Under the pieces are notes generated by a model. The model saw only the letters and a program-made list of their open reading frames with translations, searched no databases and had not been told where the DNA came from. A stretch of 64,000 nt of DNA from Macropodus opercularis. Taxonomy: Eukaryota > Chordata > Actinopteri > Anabantiformes > Osphronemidae. The DNA lies in NCBI GenBank assembly GCA_030770545.1, contig JAUCMP010000028.1, positions 14,961,501 through 15,025,500 on the forward strand. Direction: 5' to 3'. The number at the start of each line of letters is the position of its first letter. Positions within the stretch are counted from its first letter, which is position 1. A program made the translations under genes and the position numbers. Shown here in pieces: positions 35,140 through 46,060 of this stretch.

Positions 35140-38100
35140 GGTTTCTTTCATCATCACCAAACTATTAAAACGGTCTTATTATCCCAAAAAGTCAATTATC
35201 TAATTAACGCTTTCACTTTAGCTGTAACTTACATAAAAGTACTTGTTCTGCCAATTTCATTTAAAACAGGATTTCTATTATTTAATTTATTATTTTTATG
35301 GGTGAAATATTATGAAAACGAGTTAATAGAAATCGTGGCGGTGCTGGAGGGATTCAGTCGTCAGACAAAGGGATGCGACTCCAATTCCTCGCCTCCGCTT
35401 CCTCCTCACTCTCCTCACATGAGGCTGAAAAACTTTATTTGCGTTTGTCGACTGTCCGTCTACGTCAGACGTATTTATATTCACTTTCTTTCACTGCATG
35501 AGCCACTGCAACAGTATAAATGCGAGTCTATGTGAAAAACACAAACTGGCATCTGTCCGTGTTGACACGTTGGACTACGAGCGTTCAAAACGCTCCTGTG
35601 CCACTTAGACGACATTTAAACAAACAAGTATGACTATTTAAACTTTGGTTGTTTTGTTGTCATTTCCATAGCTCACGTCTTCATTTTAAACAGGTTTGTT
35701 ACATAGTGATAACCTGTCGTCCAGGCTTAGTGGCTGCCTGCCCTACACTGGACTGTTGGGTGGTGCTGGGGTCTCTCTTCAGCCAACTATTTGTTCATTA
35801 CATACCGTATAGTGTCCTAAATGTAATTTGTGAGGACCTGGAAATGTGACAAATATTAAGAAAGGTTGCGTTGCTCAAGCCTGTTGGCACAGTAGCAGGC
35901 CTTGGTCACCAGCCCTCCCACGTAAGGAGTCAGTTACTAAAGACATTAGGCTGCTTTCAGCCGGGGATGCTGAGGATTCTTCAACAGACCCTTGGTGTGC
36001 TCTTCGTGGGGGTAGGACGTGATCCCGCTCCACATTAGAAATGTGCTACTCATGCCTTATTAAAGTGATATGTAAGCAGAAAAGAAGCCCAGTGGAGAGC
36101 ACGCTGCTTCTATGGCACTACTCTGTACGACTGTGCCACGAGCATGCCTGACTACCTTCAAAGAGCATTTTCAAAGAGGAATTTGGGAGGCTTGCCAACA
36201 CGTTTTCCTCAGGAAATTATAAAAATAATTTGATTTTGTCATGTTTAGTTTTGTTACTTTAGTGTCGAATAGTAATGTTCGCTCCACTTCTCCTCATCAA
36301 CACACAATTCTGCTTATACCCAACCCGACTCCAGTTTTATTGACTGTGAAGCGACAGACAGTGAACATAAAGTTACTCATTCCCTCGCTTTAGCATCCAC
36401 AGAGCTGGAAGCAAGACATGTAATACGCCGCGTTCCTGGGTTACGTCTCTCAAAGAGGTTTCCCATAATCGCGAGGCCAGAGCTGAATCCAAAAACACGG
36501 GCAACCAACCAGGCAATTTGCTTAAATACATTCTGACACTGCCGCAGCAGCAGCACGCTCATGCCTCTGAGGCGCTTTTGTAGATGCTCTGGCATTTTCA
36601 ATTCAAACAGCTATGTCCATTCGGAGATGTCTTCACTTGTTTGAAGCAACAGGCGTAATTGATAGTGAGTGTACGCGCTCTCAAGAAAACACGTCTCCTT
36701 TACAGATCCGTGACCCAAAACGTGATTTCATCCGGAACCATCGTCTGCTGTGACCGTCAAGGTGGACAGTGTCAGGCAGACATGACGTGAACCGTCAAGG
36801 TGGGAAATCCTTTCTTTCAAATCCTTTCTATGCGCATTTGACTTGCCTTGACTTGAGTCTCACCTTGTGGAAGAGAGCCAGACAACACGACCGAATGACT
36901 CCGAGAAGCAGGGTCAATGTGAAATGAGATTGCACAGTGAAAGAAAAAGAAAATAGTCTGGTTTGTTCAGTACTGAATAGACTGGCTAGAGATATCCAGG
37001 TATTAGTGCTTCAGGAGAAACACGGGGACACTAAGGCTTAGAAGTTGAAGTTGAGAGCTGGCCTGCACTGACGAACCGCTACGGGAGAGCTGTGGGCACC
37101 TTCCCTCTCTGTGCCTCGCTTGCTCTGCAGCTCAGGTGAAGTGAGCTCATTTGGCTCCGGGGGCTTAAATCAAAGCAGGCCCCTGTTCAACCAGGCTCGA
37201 GGGGGGTGAGGAGCAAGGAGGGACGTTTTCAGGTTCGAAGGCCTTTATCACCTCCAGAACCACGGTCAGCTCCTGCAGAGTCAACTGCTTTTGACTGTCT
37301 CCTTGTCCTCCTGTGTCTGGCAGCGGTTATCTACCTCAGCTGACACCAGCAAAGGTCTCTTTGCTTTGATAATGCTAAGCAGACAATGTTGTAGCTCCAG
37401 TGTTTATCTACGGGAAGAACTCAACAAGAGCCACCCTTTCCTGGATTAATAGCATGTCCCCTGTGACTCTGTCTTTGCACGGTTTAACAAGTTCTGATGA
37501 AACTTGTCAGATTTTAGTCCGATTTTGATGGAAACCTCTGAGTAAATCAACTTAATGCCAGTGGCTGGCGATGGCATCTGATTCCCTCTGACAGTGTATC
37601 ACTCTGGCGGGAGGCACACGGAATGTATTCTGAGGATGTTCGAGGAGGGCAACGCGCCCTCATTCGTTTTCCAGTGATGTCCGCGACTGCTTTGAAGATG
37701 TCCTCTAGCTCCATTCACCTTTGAATTCTTATCACAGCCCAATAGATCAGTAGTGAAATATACCCTCAAAAGTTATGAATTCATGAATTTTACACAGAGG
37801 AGCTTTCACCAAGTCTGTATCACTAAGGGGGAAGTTTCCATGCTTGGAGTAAAAGTTGCAGCCTGTAAAAAATAATAAAAGGAGAAGATAACAGCATTGA
37901 TATTCCATGCTAACACCTGCATAACATTGCCTGGAACTTTATGTAAGGGAGGCTCTGTTCTTATTTCATAGGTAACCTTTTTATGAGCCTGATAAACGTG
38001 GAGGTCACACTTCCAGCCGGGAATGATAATGACATACAACCCTTCTTGCTCTGTGTTCCTCTAAGATGAATAAAACACTGCGATCCTCCTGGGATTCATT

Positions 38101-40230
38101 AGGTTTTATCTGGAATAAATGAGACGTTGTTATTGTTCAATGCCTCGGATGCATCTACACTACGCCCTGGTGTGGGTAAGAGGATCCTCCGCTGTCTGCT
38201 TGCTAGTGCTTCAGTGATGTGACATAGCACATCAGTGACTCATTCCCTCATGTCTGAACGTGCAAACAATCAACGGCAGGGACATGTGCACGCGTGGACA
38301 TTTACACACTGGGACCCTTAGTAACAGCGTCTGACAGTCGCATCCCTTCTGCTCGCGCTCGGAACCTACAGTAAGAGGCCGTCGGTTGGATTCTGGCTTG
38401 GTACAGTACAATGTTTAGGCTACGGTGAGTAATGCTCCTTGGAGATTTCTTCAGACAATGGAATAAACAAGTGTGATTTACCTTTCAGTAACTCAGTGTG
38501 TGTGGAACAGGGAAGCAGCTGGAAGTGTGAGACACACATTATTTACAATAGGAAAACACACGTACGCGACATCCTCTCTGCTTATCAGATCACATCTGTT
38601 TCCTGGAGTTCTCAGCGGCTGACGAACTTCATTGAGCCAGACGGGAGAAACGCGGCTCGCTGTGTTCAGCCAAACCGCTGCTCACGAGCGTCTGCTCATT
38701 CATCTGTCCTCACTCCAGCAACTATGCACACTCTGTCCCAAATAGCCTCCACGGCACGAAACAACAACTGTGTGGCCATAGTTGACCTGCTACAATAGAC
38801 AGAGTACAGATGTTAGATGTTGTTGCCATGTTTTGACTCTATATGTTTCTGTTTCTGATTTTCCATTTCTGTGTCTTTTTTTGTTGCAGTGAATTTATAA
38901 TAAAAGCAAAATGTGGGTTCTTCTGAATTTAACACATGGTTTTGATACTGATTATTATACTGTATTTAATTAGACCAGATTAGGTCATGTGCTCCATTGC
39001 TGCGTATTTGTGCTCTGCATTAGTTAGTTAGTTTACGTCATAGTATGTACATCGATGTATACGTTCATGATGGAAATCTGAAAGCCGTCAATCTTCTGCC
39101 TGCTGATGATGTCCCACTTTTTTAGGGAGGAGCTTCTTGTCCCTTCAATTCTTGAAGGTGGAGACACAATTTATGTTGAATTGTTTAGTCAGAAATGAAG
39201 GCGTACACAGTCAAACAAAGAGCAGGGAGCAGGAGGCCAAGATAAGATCATTTGTTACACTTTGCTTGGAGCGATTCCAACAGTGTGGCAGAGAGCGGCT
39301 GCGATGAAGCGCGTAGTTTTGCACCCTGCATGGACGCACCGCAGGATGTAAACGAGACCTTGATTGCATTAGTAACTATTTTCTCCTCACACACGCAGCA
39401 CATACAGATGTTCAGGAACTGTAAACCATACACTCTACTTGAACTGGCCTGTCTGTGTAAGAACAGTGAAATGGAGCAGCCGCGAGAGTTTATCTCTCCC
39501 TCATCAGTCCCTGCATTGCTTCAGCATTCCTACATGTACATGTACACAATAGCACTGTTAAAAAAAACTATAGAAAACTTTAGTATACTATCTATTATTA
39601 ATGATTATTACTGTGATTGACGCAAATCATCATCATACATCATTGCTAACATTTTATACTATTAGAACTAAACTGTGATTGAAAATGTATTTTGTTTATG
39701 ATGGATTTTACTGAGTAACTTATTAAGACTGAACGTGGCTTCACAGAGGAACACAAACCACGAACACACTTTACTTTACAGCTGAACCCTGTTTCCTCTA
39801 GGCAGCTCTCTCCATAATAAAGGAAACAGCCCTGAGCAGCGCTGCCTGTAGATGCTGTTACGTGGGCAATGGGGCCACATTTTAAATCACATCCCCCACT
39901 GAAGACGCACACAGACATGTGGTGGTGAGAGCCAGTCTACTGGGCTGAGGCTCTGAAGCTGAAATCACTTTACAGGACGCCTCCTGATTCACATCTCTAA
40001 AGCGTAGCAGCTACTTCCTTAACTATTCATGAGCCTATGCAAATCATCCCAAACTGATATTAAAACCCAGATGCATTTTTACGTAAAGAAAACATTTGTT
40101 AGATATGAACCAAACAAGACGAAGCATGTGGAACATATCTCTGAACGAGTTGTGACACCTGTTGTCGCAGTTTTTTATCTGTCTGTCAAATATTGTGGCA
40201 ATATGATAATAGTGCAACCGTGAATGCAAA
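35140..40230. other. Mostly unique non-coding sequence, no gene seen
   Basis: Holds two nested direct repeats at 36.75-36.83 kb (listed separately) and enhancer-like texture around 37.44-37.65 and 38.06-38.16 kb. The 119- and 122-codon frames at 38439-38798 and 39252-39620 have no domain, and the second overlaps a minus-strand frame. Confidence 0.55.
36753..36829 (+). repeat. Short direct repeats
   Basis: ACCGTCAAGGTGG occurs at 36753-36765 and again at 36791-36803 (offset 38). Immediately after, AAATCCTTTCT occurs at 36805-36815 and 36819-36829 (offset 14). These look like small replication-slippage duplications. Confidence 0.7.
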
Positions 40231-40239
40231 TATTCAGAT

Positions 40240-40760
40240 GTTTGATCCCAGGGGACGGAGACAAACTAGAGGATAAAGGAGGACAAGACGGGGGAGCCGT
40301 GGCCCTGAGCTGCAGTAGAGCAGGTGCTCTGTTCAATACTTGCAGGCTTACACAGAACCGCTGAGGGACCATTATACAGAAGTTGTGTAACTGTAGGTCA
40401 CAGTGCATCAGACAATATTTAACAGAACGCGCTTGACGCCTGAATACCTGCACTGCGCTACAGTCGTACAGGCCGCGGCTGTAGACGAGGGTAAAACCAC
40501 CTTTTGACGCCTGGTGGTTGAAACAGAACTTCTTAGTCCAGTGCCGGAACTGAAATACGTCATCTCTCTGCATGTAACCAAGTGCTACGGGTGTCCAGCG
40601 CTCACCAAACTGGAGCTTGGTTGTGGTCTGGGACGTGTGCACTGCTCAATCCAGAACCTTCTCCCCAACGCACACAAACAAATCCTCACCATAAACCCCG
40701 CTGAAAGAAACGGGGGCGTGGTTATGAATGAACGGGGAGAAGAGAGACGCGTACAATGAA
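40240..40760 (-). promoter_or_regulatory. CpG-rich, promoter-like patch
   Basis: The patch carries about two dozen CpG dinucleotides in 520 bp, clearly more than its surroundings. It includes GGGGGCGTGG (40712-40721, KLF/SP type) and TACGTCAT near 40557 (CRE/ATF-like). A minus-strand frame is open over 155 codons (40175-40642). It begins at a GTG, and the first ATG, near 40573, would give about 132 codons; no domain is recognised. This could be the promoter and first exon of a non-coding or lineage-specific transcript on the minus strand. Equally it could be a small unmethylated enhancer. No TATA box or splice donor is convincing. Confidence 0.2.
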
Positions 40761-40849
40761 TCCTAACAAAATATCGGAGTCAATTCAAACACATCTAAAT
40801 CCTTCCTCCCGGGTTCCCCACTGACACTCCATTATCCCTGCTCTGCAGA

Positions 40850-41000
40850 AATCCCTCTAAATGGAGAACCTCATAATGGCACTGGGGACATGTAACAACA
40901 CTGTCTATTCATCGGCAGATCAGACTGGAGCCCGCTGAGGGAAATTATTTGCATGATGTGTTAAATCTGTCATGGTAAACAATATGCTTCCTTTTTTCGG
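40850..41000. promoter_or_regulatory. Possible conserved non-coding block with octamer
   Basis: GGGAAATTATTTGCATGATG at about 40939-40958 contains a perfect octamer ATTTGCAT (40947-40954), with GTTAAATCTGTCATGG just downstream. Complex sequence without an open frame. Confidence 0.3.
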
Positions 41001-42195
41001 CTTCTAGCTCCACCCATCTTCTGCCGAGGGCCTTTCTTTTATCGCCTTTCCCTGACCCCCTTGTAAAAAGCCTTGTGTTTGTCTTCTCAGTTACAAAGTG
41101 ATGCTAACTGCCCTGATGAGTCCATCCTGGTGCAAGCTAAGCGAAACTGCGCTGCTCTCCAAAGTCCCATGAAGAGTCCAGAGAGTGTGCGTTTCTTGCA
41201 TTTGAGTATGCGCTAATGAAAGGCTGTTCGCCGCCGCCTCCTCCCCGGAGGCATCAGTGCGGCTAAGGTTATGGAGATCAATGCCCTGTTTCTGCCAGTT
41301 TAAGCAGAGGAATAGAGCTCTTTAATCAAATCTGTACACACTTACTTACAGCGTGATGTACAGCACAAACCGGCTCCCTGCAGGTCTGCGTACATGTGTT
41401 TTGCTCTATATTTGTCGCCTCTGCGGCTGCTTTTGGCCGTCACTGTGTCAGATGGAGGAGGAAATGATTCATTCCTGTGGCTGGAACGCTACATCTATGA
41501 AGTTACAGGCTAAAGACGTTTGGCCTTTAGGAGGTAGACCATGCACAGGAAAAAATCTCTTTAATGGATGGTGTAGTATTAGTTGTCTGCCAAGAGCTAA
41601 AAGTTCACTCGATTTAGCCATTTACTTCAGGTCTCTTCCACCAGAAACGAATACTTGACCAACCAAGCCAAGGATCTAACACGACATGAAAAGCAAGTGC
41701 AGCTCACAACAAAGGCCCGTCTGCCAGATGATGGAGCATCTCTTAAAGCTCTCGTCGCTTAAACTGCTCTTGTCCTCTAATGTTAAATCCACTTCAGCTC
41801 TATTTATAACAACCTGTGCTCCGTGAGAAAACCAACATCTCAAGGCTGTTTAGGCAATTCAGCAAGTGCAAAAGGAAAACCCAAGGACGCGTTGTCATGT
41901 GGTATTCGTTAGTTCACAACTGGGTTCATTTTCCATCTAACCGCACTTAAGTGGCTCAACGTGTTGAGTTCAGCATTAATGGTCAGAGTGATTATCATAT
42001 GTGCCGCGTGTGTTCTGTCCATATGGACGTCAAGGAAACACATGTTTGCAAGTGCAGTAAGTTCACAGTCTCAGCTGTCCTCTGTGACCAACATCTGTTA
42101 GCCTGCCGACGCCCCGGGATATAGTGCGACGTGTGTGTAAGGCTGATTTAGTGTGCAGACGCACACGCCAAGTGTGTGTGTTGTAGAAAATATCT
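41001..42195. other. Non-coding unique sequence, no gene seen
   Basis: A 101-codon frame at 41353-41658 (+) is unsupported by any domain or start context. CpG-containing GTTCGCCGCCGCCTCCTCCC lies near 41226-41245. Confidence 0.55.
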
Positions 42196-42199
42196 AATG

Positions 42200-42650
42200 G
42201 CCATATGTCCTCTGAATTGAGAACATTTTGATATAAAAGTGAAGTGGCAGGAAAAAGGTGCTCTCAAGGCTACATCGTCTTGAACTCAAAAAACCCTTCA
42301 TGCCTCACTTAATCCCATTGTGCAGCCATAACAGCTTTTACCCCAGTTAATTATTCCCAAATCTTAAACAAATACATAAGGTACAGCCTTATAAGGCTTC
42401 AATTGGATTTCAATGTGCAAGTCAGGCCTCTCGAGGCTGAAACTGCTGCTGTTCTGTATCCATTTTTACTCAAGGTAATCAAATGACTGATAATGCTGGC
42501 CGTGTGTTCTCAGAGATGAGGGGAAATGCAGCATCTTAGAAAGATAAGAAATCAGTTCCTGCTTTTTTTATTGGATTACATCTGGGGAGGGTAATCCTTC
42601 ATAGTGCTCACTTTAGGAGTCCATGCAGAGCAAGTTAATGCAGGAAAGAG
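42200..42650. promoter_or_regulatory. Enhancer-like block
   Basis: About 450 bp of repeat-free, AT-leaning complex sequence with CAGTTAATTATTCCC near 42344, ATTGGATTACATCTGG near 42571, GGGTAATCC near 42589 (an OTX/bicoid-type GGATTA core on the minus strand), and TAATCAAATGACTGATAATG near 42476. Stops occur in every frame. Strong enhancer texture, unproven conservation. Confidence 0.35.
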
Positions 42651-43339
42651 CAGGAAAACGGGCTGCGAGCGTGGCGGAGGACTTAGAGATCTGAATCTCA
42701 AGACAAGCTGAGGCTGTTTGCTGACTACTCTACAGTACATCACTGCTTTGTATCATGTGTTCATGCTGCTGCGTTAAAGGCATCCGAACATTAACCATGA
42801 TCATGTTTCTTACATGTTATTACAGTGTAAAACTTTGCAATTTTAGCTACAGCCAGGAGGCATCTTAGCTTTACAGGTGTTTCCAGGTCAAACTATTACA
42901 AATATAATGTAATGATAGCGCTGAATTGTGATGTTGATGTCAGACAAACAGCATCGCTCTGTTGAGAAATGGGAGCAGGGTAGAACGGTTGAGATCAAGT
43001 ATTGTTCTCCGCATTGTCACTTTGTCACAGCTGTGCCAGAAACATGACAAACAAGCCAAGTTTAACTAAGACGAAAATTCAGGAATCTTCGCAGAATTTT
43101 CCTCCTCCACAAAATGTTTTCACAAAACATCTTTTCTGTCAAAAAAAACGCTTGTAAACATAGCAAATGTTTTCACTAGCGGTTAAAATACCAGATGTGG
43201 GGAGACTGAAAACTAGATTCTTCAAGGCCTTGTCATAAAGTGCAACACAGCCTGAGGTGAAATGAGTCACTGCCTTTCAGCAGGTCACGTTATGTCAGTG
43301 TTTAAAGCGCTGGTATGCAGCCTGTGCGAACCTGCTCCA

Positions 43340-43640
43340 TTCCCTCTCACCGCGTCAATGTAAAAATTAATAGAAGCTCCTGTTTTCAATTGTTTCACGA
43401 TTACATTGCAAACATTTAATCCTGCTGAGACACCAAACTAAGCGAATTATCTCTGTTCTCATTCAGTCCCTAAATGACATGTTATTGAATTAGATTATAC
43501 TCAAAAACGAGGTGCTGGTGCCAGATGAAAGTAATCAGATAATGACTAATGAAGAAAAACCTCAAACGCTAACTGAGGCCTGCAGATGCTCCTTTGATTA
43601 ACAGCTGCCTCCTCAAGCTGCAAGATCCTATAAAGAGGCC
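43340..43640. promoter_or_regulatory. Possible conserved non-coding block
   Basis: Contains AAAAATTAATAGAAGC near 43365, GATTACATTGCAAACATTTAAT near 43400 (two-part motif), GAAAGTAATCAGATAATGACTAATG near 43527 and CCTTTGATTAACAGCTG near 43591. The last combines a TCF-like and an E-box-like core. It ends about 60 bp before the pentanucleotide array. Confidence 0.3.
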
Positions 43641-43775
43641 AGAGACAAACATTACGAGTTGGAAGAGCTACTGGCCAGAAGTGCACAAACTTATATATGT
43701 ATAGTATAGTATAGTATAGTATAGTATAACATAGCTTAGTGTACTATAGTATAGTTTAGTGTAGTATAGTATAGT

Positions 43776-44020
43776 TTAGCTTAGTGTAGTATAGTATAGT
43801 TTAGTATAGTATAGTATAGTATAGTATAGTGTAGTTTAGTGTAGTGTAGTATAGTATAGTATAGTTTAGTGTAGTATAGTAAAGTGTAGTATAGTTTAGT
43901 TTAGCTTAGTGTAGTATAGTATAGTTTAGTATAGTATAGTATAGTATAGTGTAGTTTAGTGTAGTGTAGTATAGTATAGTATAGTTTAGTGTAGTATAGT
44001 AAAGTGTAGTATAGTTTAGT
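43776..44020 (+). repeat. Higher-order duplication, 120-125 bp
   Basis: The segment from 43776 repeats from 43901: 43811-43900 equals 43931-44020 base for base (90 bp). The upstream parts differ by one extra ATAGT in the first copy, so the period is 125 then 120 bp. Both copies carry the uncommon TTAGC unit. Confidence 0.85.
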
Positions 44021-44335
44021 ATAGTATAGTTTAGTGTAGTTTAGTAAAGTATAGTATTGTATAGTATAGTTTAGTAAAGTGTAGTATAGTATAGTTTAGT
44101 ATAGCATAGCTTAGTGTAGTGTAGTATAGTTAAGTGTAGTATAGTTTAGTAAAGTGTAGTATAGTTTAGTGTAGTGTAGTATAGTTTAGTGTAGTATAGT
44201 TTAGTGTAGTATAGTATAGTTTAGTGTAGTATAGTAAAGTGTAGTATAGTTTAGTATAGCATAGCTTAGTGTAGTGTAGTATAGTTTAGTATAGTATATT
44301 TTAGTGTAGTTTAGTAAAGTGTAGTATAGTATAGT

Positions 44336-44470
44336 TTAGTATAGCATAGCTTAGTGTAGTGTAGTATAGTTTAGTATAGCATAGCTTAGTGTAGTGTAGT
44401 ATAGTTTAGTATAGCATAGCTTAGTGTAGTGTAGTATAGTTTAGTATAGCATAGCTTAGTGTAGTATAGT
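44336..44470 (+). repeat. 35-bp higher-order unit, three perfect copies plus one partial
   Basis: Seven pentamers in the order TTAGT, ATAGC, ATAGC, TTAGT, GTAGT, GTAGT, ATAGT repeat exactly at 44336, 44371 and 44406. The fourth, from 44441, lacks one GTAGT. Confidence 0.9.
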
Positions 44471-44680
44471 TTAGTATAGTATATTTTAGTGTAGTTTAGT
44501 AAAGTGTAGTATAGTATAGTTTAGTATAGCATAGCTTAGTGTAGTGTAGTATAGTTTAGTGTAGTATAGTTTAGTAAAGTGTAGTATAGTTTAGTATAGT
44601 ATAGCATAGCTTAGTGTAGTATAGTTTAGTGTAGTTTAGTAAAGTGTAGTATAGTATTGTATAGTTTAGTATAGTATAGT

Positions 44681-45090
44681 TTAGTGCAGTTTGGTAAAGT
44701 GTAGTATAGTTTAGTATAGTATAGCATAGCTTAGTGTAGTATAGTATAGTTTAGTGTAGTGTAGTATAGTTTAGTGTAGTGTAGTATAGCATAGCTTAGT
44801 ATAGTATAGTTTAGTGTAGTTTAGTAAAGTGTAGTATAGTATTGTATAGTTTAGTGTAGTATAGTTTAGTTTAGTATAGTGTAGTTTAGTGCAGTTTGGT
44901 AAAGTGTAGTATAGTTTAGTATAGTATAGCATAGCTTAGTGTAGTATAGTATAGTTTAGTGTAGTGTAGTATAGTTTAGTGTAGTGTAGTATAGCATAGC
45001 TTAGTATAGTATAGTTTAGTGTAGTTTAGTAAAGTGTAGTATAGTATTGTATAGTTTAGTGTAGTATAGTTTAGTTTAGTATAGTGTAGT
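44681..45090 (+). repeat. Exact 205-bp tandem duplication within the satellite
   Basis: Bases 44681-44885 and 44886-45090 are identical over all 41 pentamers, including the rare GCAGT, TTGGT and ATTGT variants. A third block starting at 45091 shares the first five pentamers and then diverges. Identity over 205 bp with so many variant units points to a very recent duplication, or to an assembly duplication. Confidence 0.9.
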
Positions 45091-45551
45091 TTAGTGCAGT
45101 TTGGTAAAGTGTAGTGTAGTATAGTTTAGTATAGCATAGCTTAGTGTAGTGTAGTATAGTTTAGTATAGTATATTTTAGTGTAGTTTAGTAAAGTGTAGT
45201 ATAGTATAGTTTAGTATAGCATAGCTTAGTGTAGTGTAGTATAGTTTAGTGTAGTATAGTTTAGTAAAGTGTAGTATAGTATTGTATAGTTTAGTGTAGT
45301 ATAGTTTAGTTTAGTATAGTATAGTTTAGTGTAGTGTAGTATAGTTTAGTGTAGTGTAGTATAGCATAGCTTAGTATAGTATAGTTTAGTGTAGTTTAGT
45401 AAAGTGTAGTATAGTATTGTATAGTTTAGTGTAGTATAGTTTAGTGCAGTTTGGTAAAGTGTAGTATAGTTTAGTATAGTATAGCATAGCTTAGTGTAGT
45501 ATAGTTTAGTGTAGTGTAGTATAGCATAGCTTAGTATAGTATAGCATAGCA

Positions 45552-45872
45552 ACAACGTTTTGTTGTTGTGGTTGTGTTCTTTTCTCTCTTCTCTATCCCC
45601 TCACCCCAACCGGTCAAGGCAGATGGCCGCCCACACTGAGCCTGGGTCTGCTGGAGGTTTCTTCCTCGTTAGAGAGGGAGTTTTTCCTCTCCGCTGTCGC
45701 TATTTAACTGTACAATTTATCGATTGGCTACAATTAAAAGCTTGCTCTATGTGGGAATTGTTGGGTTTAGTTGTGTAAGGTCTTAAAACCTTACTTGTAA
45801 AGTGCCCTGAGATAACTGATGTTGTGAATTGGCGCTATATAAATAAAGTTGAATTGAAAAAATTGAATTGAA
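45552..45872 (+). mobile_element. LINE 3' end (5'-truncated L2/Rex1-type retroposon) inside the satellite
   Basis: It interrupts the pentamer array. Diagnostic blocks in order are GGCAGATGGCCGCC (45618-45631), GAGCCTGGGTCTGCTGGAGG, GAGGGAGTTTTTCCTCTCC (45674-45692), GTAAAGTGCCCTGAGATAAC, GGCGCTATATAAATAAAGTT (45831-45850), then a TTGAATTGAA tail. These are the 3' UTR hallmarks of a very common teleost LINE, and the same type of element left the coding fossil at 9.94-10.17 kb. Only about 320 bp is present and it has no coding capacity; the 72-codon frame inside is accidental. Target-site duplications cannot be told apart because both flanks are ATAGC-rich. Teleost repeat certain; LINE clade from recall. 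Confidence 0.85.
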
Positions 45873-46060
45873 TAGCTTAGTGTAGTATAGTTTAGTGTAG
45901 TATAGTATAGTTTAGCTTAGTGTAGTATAGTATAGTTTAGTATAGTTTAGCTTAGTGTAGTATAGTATAGTTTAGCTTAGTGTAGTAAAGTATAGCATAG
46001 CATAGCTTAGTGTAGTATAGTATAGCATAGTATAGTGTAGTATAGTATAGTATAGTATAG
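45873..46060 (+). repeat. Right-hand remainder of the pentanucleotide satellite
   Basis: After the LINE insertion the same NTAGT pentamers resume in a different register and stop at 46060. This part is rich in the TTAGC variant (three copies), which otherwise occurs only at the far left of the array. Confidence 0.9.

Larger units (their letters stand above)
43696..45550 (+). repeat. Pentanucleotide satellite (NTAGT)n with higher-order structure
   Basis: About 370 pentamers, almost all ATAGT, GTAGT or TTAGT, with rarer ATAGC, AAAGT, TTAGC, ATTGT, ATATT, GCAGT and TTGGT. From 43701 to 45550 the pentamer register never slips: every unit starts at 43701 plus a multiple of 5. The plus strand is almost free of C. 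Rare variants mark higher-order repeats: GCAGT-TTGGT at 44686, 44891, 45096 and 45446, and ATATT at 44296, 44481 and 45171. Minus-strand 'ORFs' of the YTILYYT type are by-products, not genes. Tandem expansion by unequal exchange or slippage in whole units explains it. Confidence 0.95.

Noticed and set aside
43696..46060. Interpretation as a CRISPR-like or telomeric array
   Set aside because: There are no constant repeats with unique spacers, and the unit is not TTAGGG. It is a pentanucleotide satellite.
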